Shown here: positions 15,935 to 24,309 of the stretch, piece after piece | Numbering within the stretch: the stretch's first letter is position 1 | How the letters are laid out: every line of letters begins with the position of its first letter | Source of the DNA: Oscillospiraceae bacterium | Lineage (GTDB): Bacteria; Bacillota; Clostridia; Oscillospirales; Oscillospiraceae | Reading direction: 5' to 3' | Length of the DNA: 51,781 nucleotides | Assembly (NCBI GenBank): GCA_017439425.1 | Contig: JAFSJE010000025.1 | Location: 1 to 51,781 of the forward strand | Notes under the pieces: model-generated | The model's input: only the letters and a program-made list of their open reading frames with translations | Told to the model about the DNA's origin: nothing | Databases searched by the model: none | Translations under genes and position numbers: made by a program

Positions 15935-16924
15935 TTACGCTTTCGTGGTGCCGCCGTAGGCATAGCTCACCGGCAGGCAGACGAGGCTCGGATTCTTCGC
16001 GCCGTCGGGATTCAGCACCATATCAACGCAGGTTTCAGCCATCGCCTGCACCGGCTGAACGATCGTGGAACAGGTGTAGTCGAGATCGCCGAACATCTGC
16101 ACTCCGTCGTAGCCGACGATCTGCACGTCCTCCGGTACTCTCAGCCCCATTTCGGTTATCATCTTCTTTATAAGGTACGCCATCGAATCGGTCACGCAGA
16201 AAATGCCGTCAAAATCAAGCTTTCCGTCGTGATAGTGCTCGCCGAGGAAGTCACCGAAGGCGGAAAAAGGTGCTCCGTCGTCGAGGATTTTCAGTGTGTA
16301 TTCAATTCCGGCAGCTTCGCAGGCGGCGATAAAGCCGTCCTTGCGCTTTATAGGTTCGTTAGTGAGCTTTGTGCCAATCCGCAGGAACGCAAGGTGACGG
16401 CAGCCGTTTTCTATGAGCTTCTCCGCTGCGAGCATACCTCCGCCGTAGTTATCGCTTGCAACGCAGGGTATGCGCGTTCCGAAATAGCGGTCGATGGATA
16501 TGAGGGTAACGCCGTCGGAAACCTTGAGATTCTGATTATAGCTCAGGCAGATAATACCGTCCACCTTCTGCTGCTCGGCGAGAATGACGTTTGCCTGCTC
16601 CATTCCGGGGTCAGAGTCCGTTTCATAGACGAGCATACGGCAGCCTTTTGCCGCAAGCGCGCGCCCGATGGCGCTGACAAGCGAGGTGAAGAAGGGGTTT
16701 ATAAGGTTCGGCATCAGCACCGCCACCGTGTTCGTGCGCGTTGCCTTCAGCCCCTTTGCGTAGCTGTTTATTCTATAATCAAGCTTTATTATTGCTTCAT
16801 TTACGCGAGTGCGGTACTCCTCGCCCACCGGCAGGCCGTTTACGACCTTTGAAACGGTGCCGAGCGCGACACCCGCCTCTCTCGCAACGTCCTTCATTGT
16901 CGGTACGGTTTTTCTCTCCGCCAT
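15935..16924 (-). CDS. LacI-family transcriptional regulator of the fructan locus
   Basis: A 329-residue LacI/GalR regulator: N-terminal HTH (about 7-30, TMKDVAREAGVALGTVSKVV), hinge helix, then a periplasmic-binding-like effector domain with an ISIDRYFGTRIPCVASDN core. The start is ATG 16924 with GAGG 8 bases upstream; an in-frame TTG at 16930 would sit too close to the SD. Four near-identical sites (12350, 12490, 17017, 17170) are its probable operators, controlling the surface GH32 operon, the transporter operon and itself. The effector is presumably a fructose-containing sugar or phosphate (inference). Confidence 0.9.
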   Translation of the reverse strand: MAERKTVPTMKDVAREAGVALGTVSKVVNGLPVGEEYRTRVNEAIIKLDYRINSYAKGLKATRTNTVAVLMPNLINPFFTSLVSAIGRALAAKGCRMLVYETDSDPGMEQANVILAEQQKVDGIICLSYNQNLKVSDGVTLISIDRYFGTRIPCVASDNYGGGMLAAEKLIENGCRHLAFLRIGTKLTNEPIKRKDGFIAACEAAGIEYTLKILDDGAPFSAFGDFLGEHYHDGKLDFDGIFCVTDSMAYLIKKMITEMGLRVPEDVQIVGYDGVQMFGDLDYTCSTIVQPVQAMAETCVDMVLNPDGAKNPSLVCLPVSYAYGGTTKA

Positions 16925-16969
16925 GGACAATACCTCTCTTTCGTGAAATTTGCGTGAACTTATAACGAA

Positions 16970-16998
16970 ATTATATCAGCGCGCTGTAATTTTGTAAA
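16970..16998 (-). promoter_or_regulatory. Promoter of the lacI-type operon
   Basis: On the minus strand TTTACA (16993-16998), 17-bp spacer, TATAAT (16970-16975). Operator O3 lies about 20 bp upstream of the -35. The rest of the 338-bp divergent region (16925-17262) is AT-rich control DNA. Confidence 0.75.
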
Positions 16999-17016
16999 GT
17001 GCCATTTCAAAATTTT

Positions 17017-17032
17017 TGTGAAACGATATTTA
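17017..17032. promoter_or_regulatory. LacI-type operator O3
   Basis: TGTGAAACGATATTTA, between the divergent promoters and 151 bp from O4, in opposite orientation. It could serve both genes through a loop with O4. Confidence 0.7.
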
Positions 17033-17126
17033 AAAGGTTGTTCGTCATAACGCCTAAATATCACTTTTATGATTTGTTTAAATCCGACAAAGTGTATTTT
17101 GCAACGCGTTTTTTGTTAAAAAATTA

Positions 17127-17156
17127 TTGACCTATCGCAATTTGATGTGCTACAAT
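17127..17156 (+). promoter_or_regulatory. Promoter of the transporter/GH32 operon
   Basis: TTGACC (17127-17132), 18-bp spacer, TACAAT (17151-17156). Operator O4 begins about 14 bp after the -10. Confidence 0.75.
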
Positions 17157-17169
17157 CAGCGTGTATCGA

Positions 17170-17184
17170 AAAATCGTTTCACGG
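17170..17184. promoter_or_regulatory. LacI-type operator O4
   Basis: AAAATCGTTTCACGG; the minus strand reads CCGTGAAACGATTTT. It lies just downstream of the predicted start of transcription of the permease operon, as O1 does for the GH32 operon. Confidence 0.75.
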
Positions 17185-17262
17185 CGACCGCAGCCCTTTG
17201 CTCACAGGTTGGTGACCCGGTTCAGAGGACAGGTCAAAATTAAATTAGGAGGGATCCTCTGC

Positions 17263-18189
17263 GTGAGCACTTTGCAAAAGACCGCAAGGCCAAAGGGAAA
17301 GACTCTGGGGCGCCGCATAATCGAGAACTGGCAGCTCTATGTCATGCTTATTATCCCCGTGGTCATTACGATCGTGTACAAGTACATTCCGATGTACGGA
17401 ATCCAGATCGCGTTCAGAGACTACAAGCCCGCTCGCGGCTTCTTCGGCAGCGAATTTGTCGGGCTAAAGTGGTTTGAGCGCTTCTTTACCGCACCTACCT
17501 TCCAGCGAATGATTGTAAACACCGTGAAGCTGAGCGTTTTCAATCTCCTTTGGAGCTTCCCGGTGCCGATCATACTCTCTCTTGCTATAAATCAGCTCAG
17601 ATTCAAGCGCTATAAGAGAGTAGTCCAGACCGTTCTCTATGCTCCGCACTTCATTTCCATCATGGTCGTATGCGGTATGATCCGCATCTTTCTCAGCCCC
17701 TACGGAGGTCTTATAAACCTCATCACAGGTCAGCAGATAGACTTTATGACCGTTCCCGAAGCGTTCCGCACGATCTACATAGCCTCCGGCATCTGGCAGG
17801 ACGCCGGCTGGGGTACGATAATCTATCTCGCCACCCTCTCCGCCGTCGATCCCGGACTCTACGAGGCGGCTAAGATTGACGGTGCGAGTATGTTCCAGCG
17901 CATTCTCGTTATCGACATTCCCGAGCTTATACCGATGATCGTCCTCCAGCTCATCATGGCGGCGAGCGGCATCATGAGCGTCGGCTTCGAGAAGGTGTTC
18001 CTGCTCCAGACCCAGCTCAACAAGGCGACGAGCGACGTTATCGCCGTTTACGTCTACGAGCAGGGTATCGTAGACCACGCTTACAGCTATTCAACCGCCA
18101 TCGGCCTTTTCAATACGGTGATCAACATCATCCTTCTTGTTATCGTCAACAAGATCGCCAAGAAGGCCGCCGACGTCAGCTTTGTATAA
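17263..18189 (+). CDS. LplB-type sugar ABC transporter permease
   Basis: A 308-residue permease of the CUT1/LplB class: six membrane helices and the EAA loop YEAAKIDGASMFQRI that docks on the ATPase. The true start is a GTG at 17263, 9 bases after AGGAGGG; the frame is open further upstream but that part contains the operator and leader. The first gene of the plus-strand operon (permease, permease, binding protein, GH32), it imports oligosaccharides, probably short fructans or sucrose-family sugars, with the ATPase at 6420. Confidence 0.92.
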   Translation: MSTLQKTARPKGKTLGRRIIENWQLYVMLIIPVVITIVYKYIPMYGIQIAFRDYKPARGFFGSEFVGLKWFERFFTAPTFQRMIVNTVKLSVFNLLWSFPVPIILSLAINQLRFKRYKRVVQTVLYAPHFISIMVVCGMIRIFLSPYGGLINLITGQQIDFMTVPEAFRTIYIASGIWQDAGWGTIIYLATLSAVDPGLYEAAKIDGASMFQRILVIDIPELIPMIVLQLIMAASGIMSVGFEKVFLLQTQLNKATSDVIAVYVYEQGIVDHAYSYSTAIGLFNTVINIILLVIVNKIAKKAADVSFV

Positions 18190-18201
18190 GGAGGATGCGG
18201 T

Positions 18202-19092
18202 ATGAATACTAAACAGAAAAGCGTCGGACTCTCCGACAAGACAAGCGATATTATCCTCGTGGTCGCCACCGCGGTCATAATGGTGCTTATCGCCTACCCG
18301 CTCTATTACGTTATAGTGGCGTCCGTATCCGACCCCTACGACGTCTACGCGGGCAAGACCTTCCTGCTGCCGAGCCAGTTTACTCTTGAGGGCTACGCGG
18401 CAGTTTTCGCAAACTCCAATCTATTGAACGGCTTTATAAACTCCGTCAAATATACCGTCATCGGAACGATTTACTCCGTAGTGACCGTGTATCTGACCGC
18501 CTATCCCCTCTCCCGCCGCAATCTCCCCGGCAGAAAGTGGATCAGCATCTTCTTCGTCATCACGATGTACTTCGGCGGCGGACTTATCCCCACCTACCTC
18601 GTTGTCCGCGACACCGGACTTCTCAACAATATGTGGGCGCTGTTCCTGCCCGGCGGCGTCGGAATGGGCAACGTCATCATCGTCCGCAACTTCTTTGAGA
18701 ACAACATCCCGAAGGATCTCTTCGAGGCGGCAGAGATAGACGGCGCCGACAACTGGACTATCTTTTACAGGGTCGTCGTGCCGCTGAGCCGCTCAATTAT
18801 GGCGGTCATCGTCGTGTTCTCAATGGTCGCGTTCTGGAACGACTGGTTTACGGCTCTCATCTACCTCCAGAAGGATCAGGCTCCGTTCCCGCTCGTGCTC
18901 CGCGGCATACTCATCACCACCGAGGCGATGAGCAGCATGACAGGCGGCATGAGCTATGCGGAGAGTAACCGCATTTCCGAGCTTGTCAAGTTCGCCTCCA
19001 TGATCGTCGCCGCCGCGCCGATGCTCATAATCTACCCCTTCGTTCAGAAATACTTTGAGCAGGGCTTCATGAGCGGCGCCGTAAAAGGATAA
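18202..19092 (+). CDS. LplC/YtcP-type sugar ABC transporter permease
   Basis: A 296-residue partner permease with six helices and the EAA motif FEAAEIDGADNWTIFYRV, ending in the family's typical QGFMSGAVKG-like tail. AAGGAGG lies 8 bases before the ATG. It follows the first permease by 12 bases and forms the heterodimeric channel with it. Confidence 0.93.
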   Translation: MNTKQKSVGLSDKTSDIILVVATAVIMVLIAYPLYYVIVASVSDPYDVYAGKTFLLPSQFTLEGYAAVFANSNLLNGFINSVKYTVIGTIYSVVTVYLTAYPLSRRNLPGRKWISIFFVITMYFGGGLIPTYLVVRDTGLLNNMWALFLPGGVGMGNVIIVRNFFENNIPKDLFEAAEIDGADNWTIFYRVVVPLSRSIMAVIVVFSMVAFWNDWFTALIYLQKDQAPFPLVLRGILITTEAMSSMTGGMSYAESNRISELVKFASMIVAAAPMLIIYPFVQKYFEQGFMSGAVKG

Positions 19093-19108
19093 AAAAGGAG
19101 AAATGAAA

Positions 19109-20734
19109 ATGAAAAGAATTACAGCAATCGTACTCGCGCTTGTAATGGTATTCGCTCTCGCCTCCTGCGGCAGCGGTACGCAGACCCGCGGCGACGAGAA
19201 TCAGAATGAGTTTCTTATCGTCGGCGGCATGAGCGCTCTTTCGAGCGGCAACGACTCCAACCCCGTTCTCGTAGAGCTCGCTGAGAAGGCGGGCGTTGAG
19301 ATCGAATGGGATCTTATGTCCGACTCCCTCGGTGAGAAGGTCGGCGTTCTCATCGGCGGCAACCAGCTGCCCGACGCCTTCATCGCCTGCAATTTCAACC
19401 AGAACGACCTCAATGAGTACGGCTCTGACGGCACCTTCATTGACATCACGGAGTACATCACCCCGGAGATAATGCCGAATCTCTCCGCCATTCTTGAGAA
19501 GCACCCCGAGATCAAGAGCGGCATAACTCAGGCTGACGGCTGCATCTACGGTCTGCCCTCCGGCGAGCTTATGGGCACCGCCGCCATCGGCGCTGACGAC
19601 GATCTCTCGATCTACGCTATCCCCGAGTTCTCCATGATCAACAAGACCTGGCTCGACGAGCTCGGACTTGCCGTTCCGACCAACCTCACCGAGCTGCACG
19701 ACGTCCTCGTCGCCTTCCGCGACGCTGAAAAGGGCGGTGCCGGCAGCACCATCCCGATGTCCACCGGCTACGACCAGTGGTGCTGGGGTCAGGAGATCTT
19801 CTACGCCGGCTTCGGCTTCACAAACTTCACCTCTGATATTTGCTTCGACCTTATCGCCAACCCCGACGGCACCGTCAAGTTCGTCTCCGCGACAGACGAG
19901 TACCGCGACGCTGTGACCTATTTCCACGATTGGTATGCCGAGGGTCTCATGGATCTCGAGATGTTCTCTCAGTCCACCTCTCAGCTCATCTCCAAGGTCT
20001 CCGGCGGTAGAGTCGGCGTCACCACCTGGTGGGAGATAAAGGAGATCGCCGGCGACCACACCGATGACTTCGTATTCCTTCCCCCGATGTACGGCCCCCA
20101 GGGCACAAAGTATGCCCAGACCCGCAACGTCAACATCCGCTCCGGCCCGGGCGTCACCAGCGGCAATCTCAACGTAACGAGCGCCTGCGGCAATCCCGAG
20201 CTTCTTCTCAAGTACTTCGACCAGTGGTATGATCCCGAGGTCACGATGCAGCTCCAGTACGGTCCCATCGGCATCTACTTCACAGAGAAGGACGCAAACG
20301 GCGTATGGCAGACCATCACCGACGACGCCGCGAAGGCCCAGTTCGGCAAGTCCTCCGGCGAGCTCAAGGGTCAGTACGAGGTTCTCGGCCCCCGTCTTAT
20401 CCTCGCCGAGTACTACAACAAGATCTTCTACATGGAGGATCGCGCCACCGAGCGTCTGCACCAGATCGAGGAGTATTGGATGCCCTACGTCCAGTCCCCC
20501 GCCGTCTATCCCAACGACGTAACCTTCACTAACGACGAGCTTGAGGTCATCAGCCGCTATAAGGCTGACTTTGTAAGTCAGGTTGCGGAGTACGAGGGCA
20601 CATGGCTCAAGAACGGCGGCCCCACCGACGACGAGTGGAACGCATATCTCAAGATGCTTGAGGACAACTGCGGCATGAGCCGTCTGCTCGACGTCTACCA
20701 GAGCGCCTATACGCGCTATATGAGCAATAAGTAA
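19109..20734 (+). CDS. LplA-type sugar-binding lipoprotein of the ABC importer
   Basis: A 541-residue extracellular solute-binding lipoprotein (lipobox LASC, Cys20), of the long (about 500-550 residue) type paired with LplB/LplC permeases. It delivers oligosaccharide to the permeases. The ATG at 19109 is preferred: AAAGGAG is 7-8 bases upstream, while the ATG at 19103 is only 2 bases from it. A hairpin after the gene may reduce transcription into the GH32 gene. Confidence 0.92.
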   Translation: MKRITAIVLALVMVFALASCGSGTQTRGDENQNEFLIVGGMSALSSGNDSNPVLVELAEKAGVEIEWDLMSDSLGEKVGVLIGGNQLPDAFIACNFNQNDLNEYGSDGTFIDITEYITPEIMPNLSAILEKHPEIKSGITQADGCIYGLPSGELMGTAAIGADDDLSIYAIPEFSMINKTWLDELGLAVPTNLTELHDVLVAFRDAEKGGAGSTIPMSTGYDQWCWGQEIFYAGFGFTNFTSDICFDLIANPDGTVKFVSATDEYRDAVTYFHDWYAEGLMDLEMFSQSTSQLISKVSGGRVGVTTWWEIKEIAGDHTDDFVFLPPMYGPQGTKYAQTRNVNIRSGPGVTSGNLNVTSACGNPELLLKYFDQWYDPEVTMQLQYGPIGIYFTEKDANGVWQTITDDAAKAQFGKSSGELKGQYEVLGPRLILAEYYNKIFYMEDRATERLHQIEEYWMPYVQSPAVYPNDVTFTNDELEVISRYKADFVSQVAEYEGTWLKNGGPTDDEWNAYLKMLEDNCGMSRLLDVYQSAYTRYMSNK

Positions 20735-20747
20735 CCATTTCCCCGAT

Positions 20748-20781
20748 AAGGCAGCCGTTTTCTGCGGGATCCGGCTGCCTT
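20748..20781 (+). other. Intercistronic hairpin between binding-protein and GH32 genes
   Basis: AAGGCAGCCG (20748-20757) pairs with CGGCTGCCTT (20772-20781). No U-run follows, so it probably stabilises the abundant binding-protein mRNA rather than stopping transcription. Confidence 0.55.
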
Positions 20782-20804
20782 AAATGTATGAACAGGAGTT
20801 TCTT

Positions 20805-22286
20805 ATGACGAGTGATATTTTACAGAAGGCCCGCGACTACGAGGAAAGGTTCGGAGCATTTATAGGCGAGTCGGAGCGCCCGGTATTTCACTATTCAACG
20901 CGCATCGGCTGGCTGAACGACCCGAACGGCTTCTCGGTCTATAACGGGAGGTACCATCTCTTCCACCAGTATCACCCATATTCAAATCAGTGGGGTCCTA
21001 TGCACTGGGGTCACGCCGCTTCAGCCGATATGCTGCACTGGGAGTATCTCCCGGCTTCGCTCGCGCCAGACACTGAATATGACGGCGCAGGCTGCTTTTC
21101 CGGCTCGGCGGTCACTCTTGACGACGGCAGGCAGCTTCTTCTGTACACCGGCGTGCGCGAGGAGCAGCAGCCTGACGGCTCAAAAAAAGCGTATCAGACC
21201 CAGTGCGTTGCCGTCGGCGACGGTGTGAATTACGAAAAATACGCTTTCAATCCCGTGCTCAGCGGCAGGGACGTGCCGGAAGGGTTCTCGGAAAACGACT
21301 TCCGCGACCCCAAAATATTCCGCGAGAGGGACGGCTCATTCGGCTGCGTCGTCGGCTGCCGGACGGATGACGAGAGCGGCGCAATACTCTATTTCCGCTC
21401 TGAGGACGGCTTCAGATGGGATTTTGTCTCGGTCGTTGACAGGAGCTGGAATGAGTACGGCAAGATGTGGGAATGCCCCGACCTCTTTGAGCTTGACGGC
21501 AAAGCCGTGCTTCTGACAAGCCCGCAGGATATGAGCCCGATAGGTCTTGAATTTCACAACGGAAACGAAACGCTCTGCGTTATCGGCTCGATGGACGAGA
21601 AAAACGAGCTTCAGCGCGAGAGCGTGCAGGCGATAGACTACGGTATTGACTTTTACGCTCCGCAGACTCTTCTCACTCCCGACGGCAGGCGCGTAATGAT
21701 AGCGTGGATGCAGAACTGGGACACCTGTACGAGCCACCCCAGCGACGCAAAGTGGTTCGGTCAGATGACCCTTCCGCGCGAGCTTATCATCAGAGGCGGA
21801 AGGCTCTGTCAGAATCCAATACGCGAGTTAGACGCGATGCGCGGCAGAAGGGTCAGCTACGAGAACATTCCCGTCAGTGCGGAGACTACGCTTCGCGGGG
21901 TTTACGGCAGAGTTCTCGATATGACCGTCACCGTTCGCCCGCGCTCAAATGGCTCATACGACCTCTTCCGGCTGAAATTCGCAAAGGGCAGCCAGCACTA
22001 CTCCTCGGTATCCTACCGGCCGGCCGAACAGCTTCTGCACCTCAGCCGCAAGATGAGCGGCTTTAACCGCGACTTTGTACACGACAGACGCATAATCGTC
22101 GCCGACCGAGCCGGCGAGATAAAGCTGCGCATAATCCTTGACCGCTTCAGCGCGGAGATTTTCGTGAACGATGGAGAGCAGACGCTTACGATGACCTACT
22201 ATACGCCGCTCAGCGCCGACGGCATAAGCTTCGAGGCTCACGGCGACGCCGTAATAGACGTTGAAAAGTACGACGTCAGGGCGTAA
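20805..22286 (+). CDS. Cytoplasmic GH32 beta-fructofuranosidase (sucrase/fructo-oligosaccharidase)
   Basis: A 493-residue GH32 without signal peptide. All three catalytic motifs are canonical: WLNDPNG (nucleophile Asp39), FRDPK (about 166-170) and WECPD (acid/base Glu223), followed by the C-terminal beta-sandwich. It hydrolyses imported sucrose, kestose or short fructans, or their phosphates, to fructose for the PfkB kinase. The start is ATG 20805 with GGAG 7 bases before it; an ATG at 20784 in the same frame has no SD. Last gene of the importer operon. Unlike the surface GH32 at 7772 it has a standard active site. Confidence 0.92.
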   Translation: MTSDILQKARDYEERFGAFIGESERPVFHYSTRIGWLNDPNGFSVYNGRYHLFHQYHPYSNQWGPMHWGHAASADMLHWEYLPASLAPDTEYDGAGCFSGSAVTLDDGRQLLLYTGVREEQQPDGSKKAYQTQCVAVGDGVNYEKYAFNPVLSGRDVPEGFSENDFRDPKIFRERDGSFGCVVGCRTDDESGAILYFRSEDGFRWDFVSVVDRSWNEYGKMWECPDLFELDGKAVLLTSPQDMSPIGLEFHNGNETLCVIGSMDEKNELQRESVQAIDYGIDFYAPQTLLTPDGRRVMIAWMQNWDTCTSHPSDAKWFGQMTLPRELIIRGGRLCQNPIRELDAMRGRRVSYENIPVSAETTLRGVYGRVLDMTVTVRPRSNGSYDLFRLKFAKGSQHYSSVSYRPAEQLLHLSRKMSGFNRDFVHDRRIIVADRAGEIKLRIILDRFSAEIFVNDGEQTLTMTYYTPLSADGISFEAHGDAVIDVEKYDVRA

Positions 22287-22302
22287 AAGTAAAAAATCCA
22301 CG

Positions 22303-22337
22303 AGCCCCGGTTTTTCCTTGAAAAGCCGGGGCTGTTT
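22303..22337 (+). terminator. Terminator of the importer/GH32 operon
   Basis: AGCCCCGG (22303-22310) pairs with CCGGGGCT (22326-22333), with T/A pairs inside, then GTTTT. Its right arm overlaps the promoter of the next gene. Confidence 0.8.
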
Positions 22338-22346
22338 TCGTATAAT
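22318..22346 (+). promoter_or_regulatory. Promoter of the nnrE-like gene, overlapping the terminator
   Basis: TTGAAA (22318-22323), 17-bp spacer, TATAAT (22341-22346). The -35 lies in the terminator loop and descending arm. Confidence 0.7.
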
Positions 22347-22392
22347 AACTAATAATAACTAATGACGAAAAAAGCAAAGCGAGGTCATTACT

Positions 22393-23121
22393 ATGCTTGA
22401 CTGTATTTCCGTTGAAAATATGCGTCTCAGCGACCGGAAAACCATCGAAAGCTTCACTCCGAGCCTCACGCTGATGTACCGCGCGGCTATGGGTGTATTC
22501 CTCGCCGCTGTGTGGCGCGGCGATATTGCTATCGCGGTCGGCTCCGGCAATAACGGCGGCGACGGCTTCGCGCTTGCCTGCATTCTGAAAGAACGAGGTT
22601 TTGATTGCCGGGTCGTCACACTCTCCGGCAAGCTATCCCCCGACAGCGCTTTTTACGCGGAAAAGGCAAAGCAGATCGGGGTAAGAATCAGGCCCTTCGC
22701 TTCCGGCTGTTTTGAGGGTGCGGACGTGATCGTTGACTGCCTTCTCGGCACCGGCTTTTCAGGCAGTATCCGTGAGTCCTACGCCGCCGCTATCAATGAG
22801 ATGAACGCATCCGGCGCCTATGTTGTCAGCGTAGACATTCCCAGCGGCATGAACGGCGATACCGGTGAAGCCGACCTCGCCGTTCTATCCGATCTCACTG
22901 TGACGATCGGCTTTGTAAAAATCGGTATGCTTGCGCCAAGTGCCGGTGAGTATATGAAGCGCCTTGTCTGCGCCGATATCGGCATAGTCCTTGACCGCGA
23001 GGAATATAAAATTTGTTCCGATGACGAGTGGAACGAGAATTACGCAAGGCTTGATATATTCCGCCGCTGCCCGCCATACTTGAATATGCGGACCATAAAT
23101 GTTCGAGGTGTAAAATACTGA
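22393..23121 (+). CDS. nnrE: NAD(P)H-hydrate epimerase (YjeF N-domain protein)
   Basis: A 242-residue YjeF_N protein. Visible motifs are GSGNNGGDGFALA (nucleotide-binding loop), DCLLGTGFSG and SVDIPSGMNGDTGE. The family epimerises the damaged R/S hydrates of NAD(P)H so that a dehydratase can repair them. In many bacteria it is fused to the ADP-dependent dehydratase (NnrD); here only the epimerase is present. It has its own promoter and terminator, so its place in a fructan locus may be chance. The last about 20 residues (after CPPYLNMRTI) are not family-like and may be read-through sequence. Confidence 0.85.
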   Translation: MLDCISVENMRLSDRKTIESFTPSLTLMYRAAMGVFLAAVWRGDIAIAVGSGNNGGDGFALACILKERGFDCRVVTLSGKLSPDSAFYAEKAKQIGVRIRPFASGCFEGADVIVDCLLGTGFSGSIRESYAAAINEMNASGAYVVSVDIPSGMNGDTGEADLAVLSDLTVTIGFVKIGMLAPSAGEYMKRLVCADIGIVLDREEYKICSDDEWNENYARLDIFRRCPPYLNMRTINVRGVKY

Positions 23122-23123
23122 TT

Positions 23124-23157
23124 CCGTGGAGATTTGCTTTTCTCCACGGCCTCCTTT
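23124..23157 (+). terminator. Terminator after the nnrE-like gene
   Basis: CCGTGGAGA (23124-23132) and TCTCCACGG (23141-23149) form a perfect 9-bp stem, then CCTCCTTTT. Confidence 0.8.
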
Positions 23158-23247
23158 TGCGTCGCAGTAATCAGAGCCTTGCGTAACACGGACAATACCA
23201 CTATAGCTCACACAAGTCGAGAACAATCTTCTCGTCAAATCGGAGAA

Positions 23248-23893
23248 TTATATTTCCAAAACCTCCTGAAGTGCCTCGCCGGCGGTGCGCTTGTTCTTAT
23301 CGAATGCGTGGGTGTAGATGTCGAGTGTCGTGCTGACCTGGCTGTATCCGAGAATACCGGCTACTGTTGCCACGTCTGTGCCGTTTGCTATCATCAAGCT
23401 CGCTGCGGTGTGGCGAAGCGAGTGGACTGTAAGATTTTCCGGCAAGCCATGCTTTTCGAGTATCAGACCTGTGCTGAGCAGGAGCTTATAGTAGGTTTCG
23501 TACTTGATGTTCTCCTCCTTCAGCGCCGCTATCAACGTTTGCGCCGTTTTCTCGTCACTGTGCGGCAACCGAAAATCATGTCACGCCGCCCTCCACCTCG
23601 TTTTACAGTCTTTGCCTACTAAGCGCAGGGAGTATGCGGTCGATGTCCTGCTTATCCCGCACCAGAGCAGACCTTGCGAGCTTCAATGGCGCAATCTCTC
23701 GGAGCCAGTATTCGGTGTACTCGGCAAAGGTCATATCCGGCTTTTCCTGCGGCTTATCCTCTTTGCATTCCATTACAAACAATGTTGCCTGCTCGCTGAG
23801 CCAGTTTTCTGTCTGCTTTTTCGTCAGGTCCTTCGGCGGGTGTACCGTCTTTTGCTGTGCCGGTCTGCGCTTGCCCTCGTGGTCATAGCCCAT
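23248..23893 (-). pseudogene. Tyrosine recombinase copy B, decayed by two deletions
   Basis: Two pieces in the same orientation. The N-terminal piece (23603-23893) holds the arm-type and core-binding start (MGYDHEGKRR, LTKKQTENWLSEQA, TFAEYTEYWLREIAPLKL) and stops after DRILPALSRQRL. The C-terminal piece (23248-23568) starts inside the catalytic domain, then loses exactly 104 codons in frame relative to copy A: STG joins LILEKHGLP, so catalytic Arg I is gone. HSLRH, the SQVSTTLDIYTHAF tyrosine region and the normal C-terminus remain. It cannot be active. DNA at 23326-23466 is about 96% identical to 415-555 of copy A. Confidence 0.9.
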
Positions 23894-23942
23894 TGAGACT
23901 ACTATGAGGTAAGCGTTTCCGCGCTGTCGTATGCTTGCCGCG

Positions 23943-24188
23943 TCAGAAGAAACCCGCTCCGCTGGGCTTCGTGATGATTTGTCTGTGACAGTAGGTGCGC
24001 TCCAAAAATGGGGTATCGCCGTGTCCCGCCAGCTCCGCTACCGTCTGCTTGTCCACGCCGTTGTGGAGGAGCGTTGAGACGAACAGGTGTCGGAGCGTGT
24101 GGAGGTGAAACTCTTTTGGGAAGCCGAGGTCTTCATATATCTTACGCAGGTGTTTTGTAAATGAAAACGTATGTCTGTTTTTGCACAA
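23943..24188 (-). pseudogene. C-terminal fragment of a third tyrosine recombinase (copy C)
   Basis: An 81-residue frame holds only the end of the catalytic domain: HLHTLRHLFVST (box II His-Arg), AELAGHGDTPFLERTYCH (His and probable Tyr nucleophile). It differs in sequence from copies A and B, so it comes from another element. No N-terminal part is seen upstream. With copy B it marks the right border of module 1. Confidence 0.75.
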
Positions 24189-24248
24189 CTTTTGTATTTA
24201 TCCTGACTATATTTCCATGCTCCATAGATGCAAACAGTAAGGGGCTGT

Positions 24249-24303
24249 AAAAAAAGCCCCAACGCAAAGAGAGAAGTCACGACTTCTCACTTTGTATTGG
24301 GAC
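24249..24303 (-). terminator. Terminator of the six-gene module 2 operon
   Basis: On the minus strand a long imperfect stem (24303-24281 with 24279-24257, including GAGAAGTC/GACTTCTC) ends in TTTTTTT. The gap to copy C (24189-24248) shows nothing else. Confidence 0.8.
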
Positions 24304-24309
24304 TATTTT

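Noticed and set aside
16925-17262. Riboswitch in the divergent lacI/importer region
   Set aside because: The conserved structure is fully explained by promoters and LacI operators; no known riboswitch core was recognised.
19067-20461. 464-codon open frame on the minus strand
   Set aside because: It lies entirely opposite the sugar-binding lipoprotein gene, has no ribosome binding site or recognisable protein, and is a by-product of codon bias.
24241-24303. Insertion-sequence end suggested by palindromic DNA
   Set aside because: The arms and T-run fit a terminator for the minus-strand operon; no transposase or target duplication is visible.
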